From: Trifolium pratense
Lineage: Eukaryota > Streptophyta > Magnoliopsida > Fabales > Fabaceae
DNA: 64,000 nt
Direction: 5' to 3'
Assembly: GCF_020283565.1 (NCBI RefSeq)
Contig: NC_060064.1
Span: forward strand, 17,938,337 to 18,002,336
Within the stretch, counting starts at the first letter, position 1. Every line of letters begins with the position of its first letter. Below, piece by piece: positions 60,809 through 64,000 of this stretch. The notes below the pieces were generated by a model, which was not told the origin of the DNA, did no database searches, and saw nothing but the letters and a program-made list of their open reading frames with translations. Both the position numbers and the translations under genes were made by a program.

Positions 60809-63319
60809 ATGTCATTCACAGGAACTCTTGATAAATGCAAAGCTTGTGATAAGACTGTTTATGTTGTTGACTTGTTAACTCTTGAAAATATACCTTACCA
60901 TAAAAATTGCTTCAAATGTAGTCACTGCAAGGGATATCTTACGGTATGGTTTAATGATACTATTGTCATTGTTGTTTAGATCTTCTTTCTGCTTTAAAAT
61001 GTTTTATTTATGCATCCTTTTTTATCATGAATAGAATTGGGCTATTCGCTATAGATTTACTTAGGCTTTTTCTTTTCTTGTTTTTTCTTTGGTTTTGCTC
61101 TTGTTTGTTGGTTTCTGATGGTTTTGGTCTTGCCCCCCATCTTCTAGCTTATTTTTTCCTTTTTTTTATCTATATATTATTTATGAGCACTTGGCAGAGG
61201 AGGAGGATCCGCGAGGGGTGCCAACCTAGTTGGGATGTCTTCTAGGTCTTTTGATGTCATTATGCTCTTGGTTCACCAAAAAATAATTTATGCATCCTTT
61301 TTTCATCATTTTCTTTTTTCTAATTTCTAATTCTTGAGCAATAGTTGGTCTTTTCTAGCCTTGGAACCCATGTGGGAAATTGTATATATTGAAATCATTA
61401 ATAATAGATACATGCATTTATTTAGCTAATTACATGCATATTTGATATGAAGTGAAATAGGGTTATGACTTTATTTTTGCATAAATTAGATATTTTTTGC
61501 GTGCAAAAGAGACATTAATCCTTTGTGACAGGTACGGGCGGCAAAGTTCACGCTGAAGAATTCTAACACGATTGCATTGTTAAGACTAAATTTGAATCCA
61601 TAATTGGGTTATGACCATATGCATTGACATTTAGCATATTATTGAATCCTTTATATGACTATGATGCATCTAGTGTCTTGGTGTCATAATTAAAATTTGT
61701 AATAAAATTATTAGGCTATGTTAACATTTTGTTGTTATTTGATTGATAGAAACATGTGTAGTTTTAATTATTTTTTTTCTCTATGTTTGGTTTCATATGT
61801 TGGTCAGATGAGCACCTACTCCTCAATGGATGGTGTCCTCTATTGTAAGCCACATTTTGAGCAGCTTTTCAAAGAATCCGGCAATTTCAGCAAGAACTTT
61901 CAAACAGGTATTAAGATGTAGAACATCTTTGTTATCACTTGTTTGTTTTCTACTTTTGTTTAGTTATTACAACATTGTTTGTTGAGCTCAAATTGACATT
62001 CACCTGTCACTTTGTGTTGATTTGACTAACATATAATATGTTGTTTTCATGGCTAAATTATGGCAGCAAAGTCTTCTGAGAAACAAAATGAGGCGGTATG
62101 TACTATCCAACCTAAACATAAGTGTTACTATTTTGAGCATGTTTTAAATTGCGGTCGCGGTTACACTGCCAATTTTATATTGCAGCAAAATGGGCGAAAA
62201 TGCAGTCAAAATTGCAATTGTGAGCCATTATGAAAGCCTCAAAATCTTTTATAATGTGGCCGCAATTTAAGATCATGATTTTGAGTGTTCTTAAATATTG
62301 TTCTTTACTCTTTCTAACATACAAGTTATAATGTTCTTCATTTACAGAACAGAGCCCCCAACAGACTATCCTCTATGTTCAGTGGAACTCTAGACAAATG
62401 TTCAGTCTGCACAAAAACAGTCTATCCTTTGGAAAAGGTTTGTCACATCATCAAACTCAATTTGATTGTAAAATTCACAGTTACAAAATTACACAAAAAT
62501 GATTTCAATACAATTTTTTCATTACTATCTTAAACACTTTTTATATTTTGATTATAATTAAAACCATTTCATATATTACATGTAATGAGAAATGCAAGCA
62601 ACCTATGAAGGAGTGATGTGGAAACAAAACATGACTGACATGTCGACACCAGTAATAGTTTGATAAAATGTATCATTGAATATAAGTATATGTGTTGGGG
62701 TCATGTCAGTGTAAGACATGATACATATCAAACACCAAAGACGCCTTCCATTTGAAACATCGATGTTACATAGCAAACAACACACTTTCTTTCCAACACA
62801 TTCTATTTTATTAGATAAAAATTCATATAGGTCATTAAATTTGTTTATGACTTGCATGATTTATTAGGATTTGTTCACAAAATAGTGAGGTTGTTTCAAT
62901 GTCAACCATTGGGATATAACATCTTAGGAAAAGAATGCTAGAGAGTTTGTTGCTATTTTTAAAACTTTTGCTTTGTGAAATAGATGACACTGGAAGGGGA
63001 ATGTTACCACAAGAATTGCTTTAGGTGTGCTCATGCAGGTTGCCACCTTACACATTCTTCATATGCTGCCCTAGATGGTGTCCTTTATTGCAAGCACCAT
63101 TTTCAACAACTTTTCATGGAGAAAGGAAACTACAATCATGTACTTCAAGCTGCTGCAAATAAAAAGAATGCAACTCCACCTCCTGAACCATCTGAACCAG
63201 TTGAATCAGATGAACCAGCTGAATCAGCTGATGCTGCTGATGTTGATGATGAACCATCAAAGCCAGATGAAGAAACAGAGGAACAGACAGAAGAAAAGTC
63301 TGAGACACAGGAAGATTGA
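60809..63319 (+). CDS. PLIM2: Two-LIM-domain protein, PLIM2 type
   Basis: Plant CRP-like protein that binds and bundles actin filaments; acidic-tailed PLIM2 members are pollen-enriched in other plants. Exons: 60809-60943, 61808-61907, 62067-62095, 62348-62437 and 62984-63319, giving 229 residues plus stop. LIM1 zinc ligands: C10, C13, H31, C34, C37, C40, C58 and H61 (CKAC, HKNCFKCSHC, YCKPH). The inter-LIM linker is ~62-100, with NRLSSMFSGTLDKC repeating the N-terminal start. LIM2 ligands: C106, C109, H127, C130, C133, C138, C154 and H157 (CSVC, HKNCFRCAHAGC, YCKHH). All are present. The C-terminus (~175-229) is strongly acidic (PEPSEPVESDEPAESADAAD...), longer than in WLIM proteins and supporting PLIM2. 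The start MSFTGTLDKC is canonical. Confidence 0.93.
61020..61270 (+). mobile_element. LINE-like 3' tail in LIM intron 1
   Basis: T-rich stretch followed by GCACTTGGCAGAGGAGGAGGATCCGCGAGGGGTGCCAACCTAGTTGGGATGTCTTC, a sequence I associate with 3' ends of legume non-LTR retroelements. The borders are not defined. Confidence 0.4.
62143..62272. mobile_element. MITE with TTAAATTGCGGTCGCGG ends in a LIM intron
   Basis: The left TTTTAAATTGCGGTCGCGG mirrors the right TGTGGCCGCAATTTAA. About 130 bp, in the intron between 62095 and 62348. A related longer sequence is at 36350-36770. Confidence 0.6.
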
Positions 63320-63839
63320 ATTCCTTCCACCTTCTTTTGATTGAATTTCAGTATCTAAAATTTGCTTACAAATTAGTTTAATTAATTGTAAGCTAATTTG
63401 AGAGGTTTATTTATGTATTCAAACAGAGTTGTTCAATATGTGCAATGTATTAATTCTTGTATTCATTTTGTTGGAGGTTATTATTCTCCTGTAGTGATTT
63501 CACTTCTATGTAATAGTAACTTGTATAATAGTAAAGGAATATAATTTAATTTAATATTGTCCATAAATTTATTTGTCTTTGAACTTTTAATAATTCAGTT
63601 AGTAGAGAACAAACAAATGAGAAATAATTAGGGAGTAATTAATGATACTATATTGACAATGAAATTCATGATATCATGGAAGCCCCTAAAGCTTAAACTC
63701 GGGTTGTATGAAAAGTGTTAAAGAATGTAGGGATTAAAAACAAACTAACGATTCAGGATCATCAGTAGATTGAAACACCACATCTCCATTTTAAATTTTG
63801 GATTGAAACGTTGATTGTGTTTTGGCTTTTCAAAAAATC
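63320..63839. other. LIM gene 3' flank
   Basis: 3' UTR and spacer. AATATAATTTAATTTAATATTG at about 63538 is AT-rich, but no specific polyadenylation signal is assigned. No further gene. Confidence 0.5.
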
Positions 63840-63990
63840 TCTTGGTGTTTAACAAAACATAGTGTATAGTAGCGGAAAATATAAACACGTAGAGAGAAAA
63901 AGAGCAGAGAAAAGACAACAAAAAGTTTTTATACGGGTTCCTCCCACAAACGAGAGTAGTACAGTCCCCTTGCACTTTCAAGAGAGTTCA
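63840..63990 (-). repeat. LTR-like repeat copy 2 (reverse)
   Basis: Inverted relative of 58385-58560: the reverse complement reads ...ACTCTCGTTTGTGGGAGGAACCCGTATAAAAACTTTTTGTTGTC. It runs to the window edge, so its full extent is unknown. Confidence 0.6.
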
Positions 63991-64000
63991 CTATAATCAC

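Noticed and set aside
63075..63344. Alternative and antisense frames over the LIM protein acidic tail
   Set aside because: Shadow frames of the repetitive GAACCAGCTGAA-type coding sequence; the sense frame continues the LIM domain.

Overview
The window is plant nuclear DNA: AT-rich, with intron-dense genes (GT-AG junctions), long introns full of small transposable elements, and plant-only gene families. Repeat types (Helitrons with a CTAG-T end, short LTR elements, tRNA-derived SINEs, a GGCTTAAATGCAGTTTTACCCC-type foldback element) and protein similarity suggest a legume, probably a cool-season one such as Medicago or clover. That placement is inference. No bacterial, organellar or viral segment was seen.

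Gene order: (1) 3' part of a BZR1-type beta-amylase (+, 129-5170; N-terminus lies outside the window); (2) peroxisomal acyl-CoA thioesterase with a cyclic-nucleotide-binding-like domain and a C-terminal SKL (+, 9070-15110, 17 exons); (3) a small conserved plant protein of unknown function (-, 17088-20748); (4) AT-hook/PPC DNA-binding protein (+, 29446-35085); (5) GT90/CAP10-type O-glycosyltransferase with a membrane anchor (-, 36955-41019); (6) DHH1/DDX6-like DEAD-box helicase RH6/8/12 (+, 44123-48645); (7) MYB17-like R2R3-MYB with one extra base at the start of exon 3 (+, 52516-54593); (8) remorin (-, 55474-57296); (9) two-LIM-domain PLIM2-type actin-bundling protein (+, 60809-63319). For genes 2, 3, 4, 5, 6, 8 and 9 the exons were joined by hand, and each coding length is an exact multiple of three with one open frame. 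MYB17 is the exception.

The space between and inside genes is mostly mobile-element debris, several pieces with exact ends: a 9-bp-TSD foldback MULE nested in a Helitron (21241-22310); a 1.95-kb hAT-type element with an 8-bp TSD that carries an exon/intron-like cargo (23210-25158); a complete 1.6-kb non-autonomous LTR element with 196-bp LTRs and a 5-bp TSD (26001-27605); an LTR element whose two LTRs are inverted yet flanked by a 5-bp TSD (17988-18921); a SINE with a 15-bp TSD (37322-37461); and a retroposon fragment with a 12-bp TSD (59813-59928). A decayed Ty3/gypsy pol lies at 6330-7600, and a Helitron-like cluster at about 41500-43095.

The genes do not form a pathway; they are unrelated neighbours as usual in plants. 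The points most worth a second look are the inverted-LTR element, the cargo-bearing hAT element, the MYB17 frameshift, the beta-amylase active-site loop change, and the perfect hairpins between MYB17 and remorin. I found no convincing new multi-gene system.
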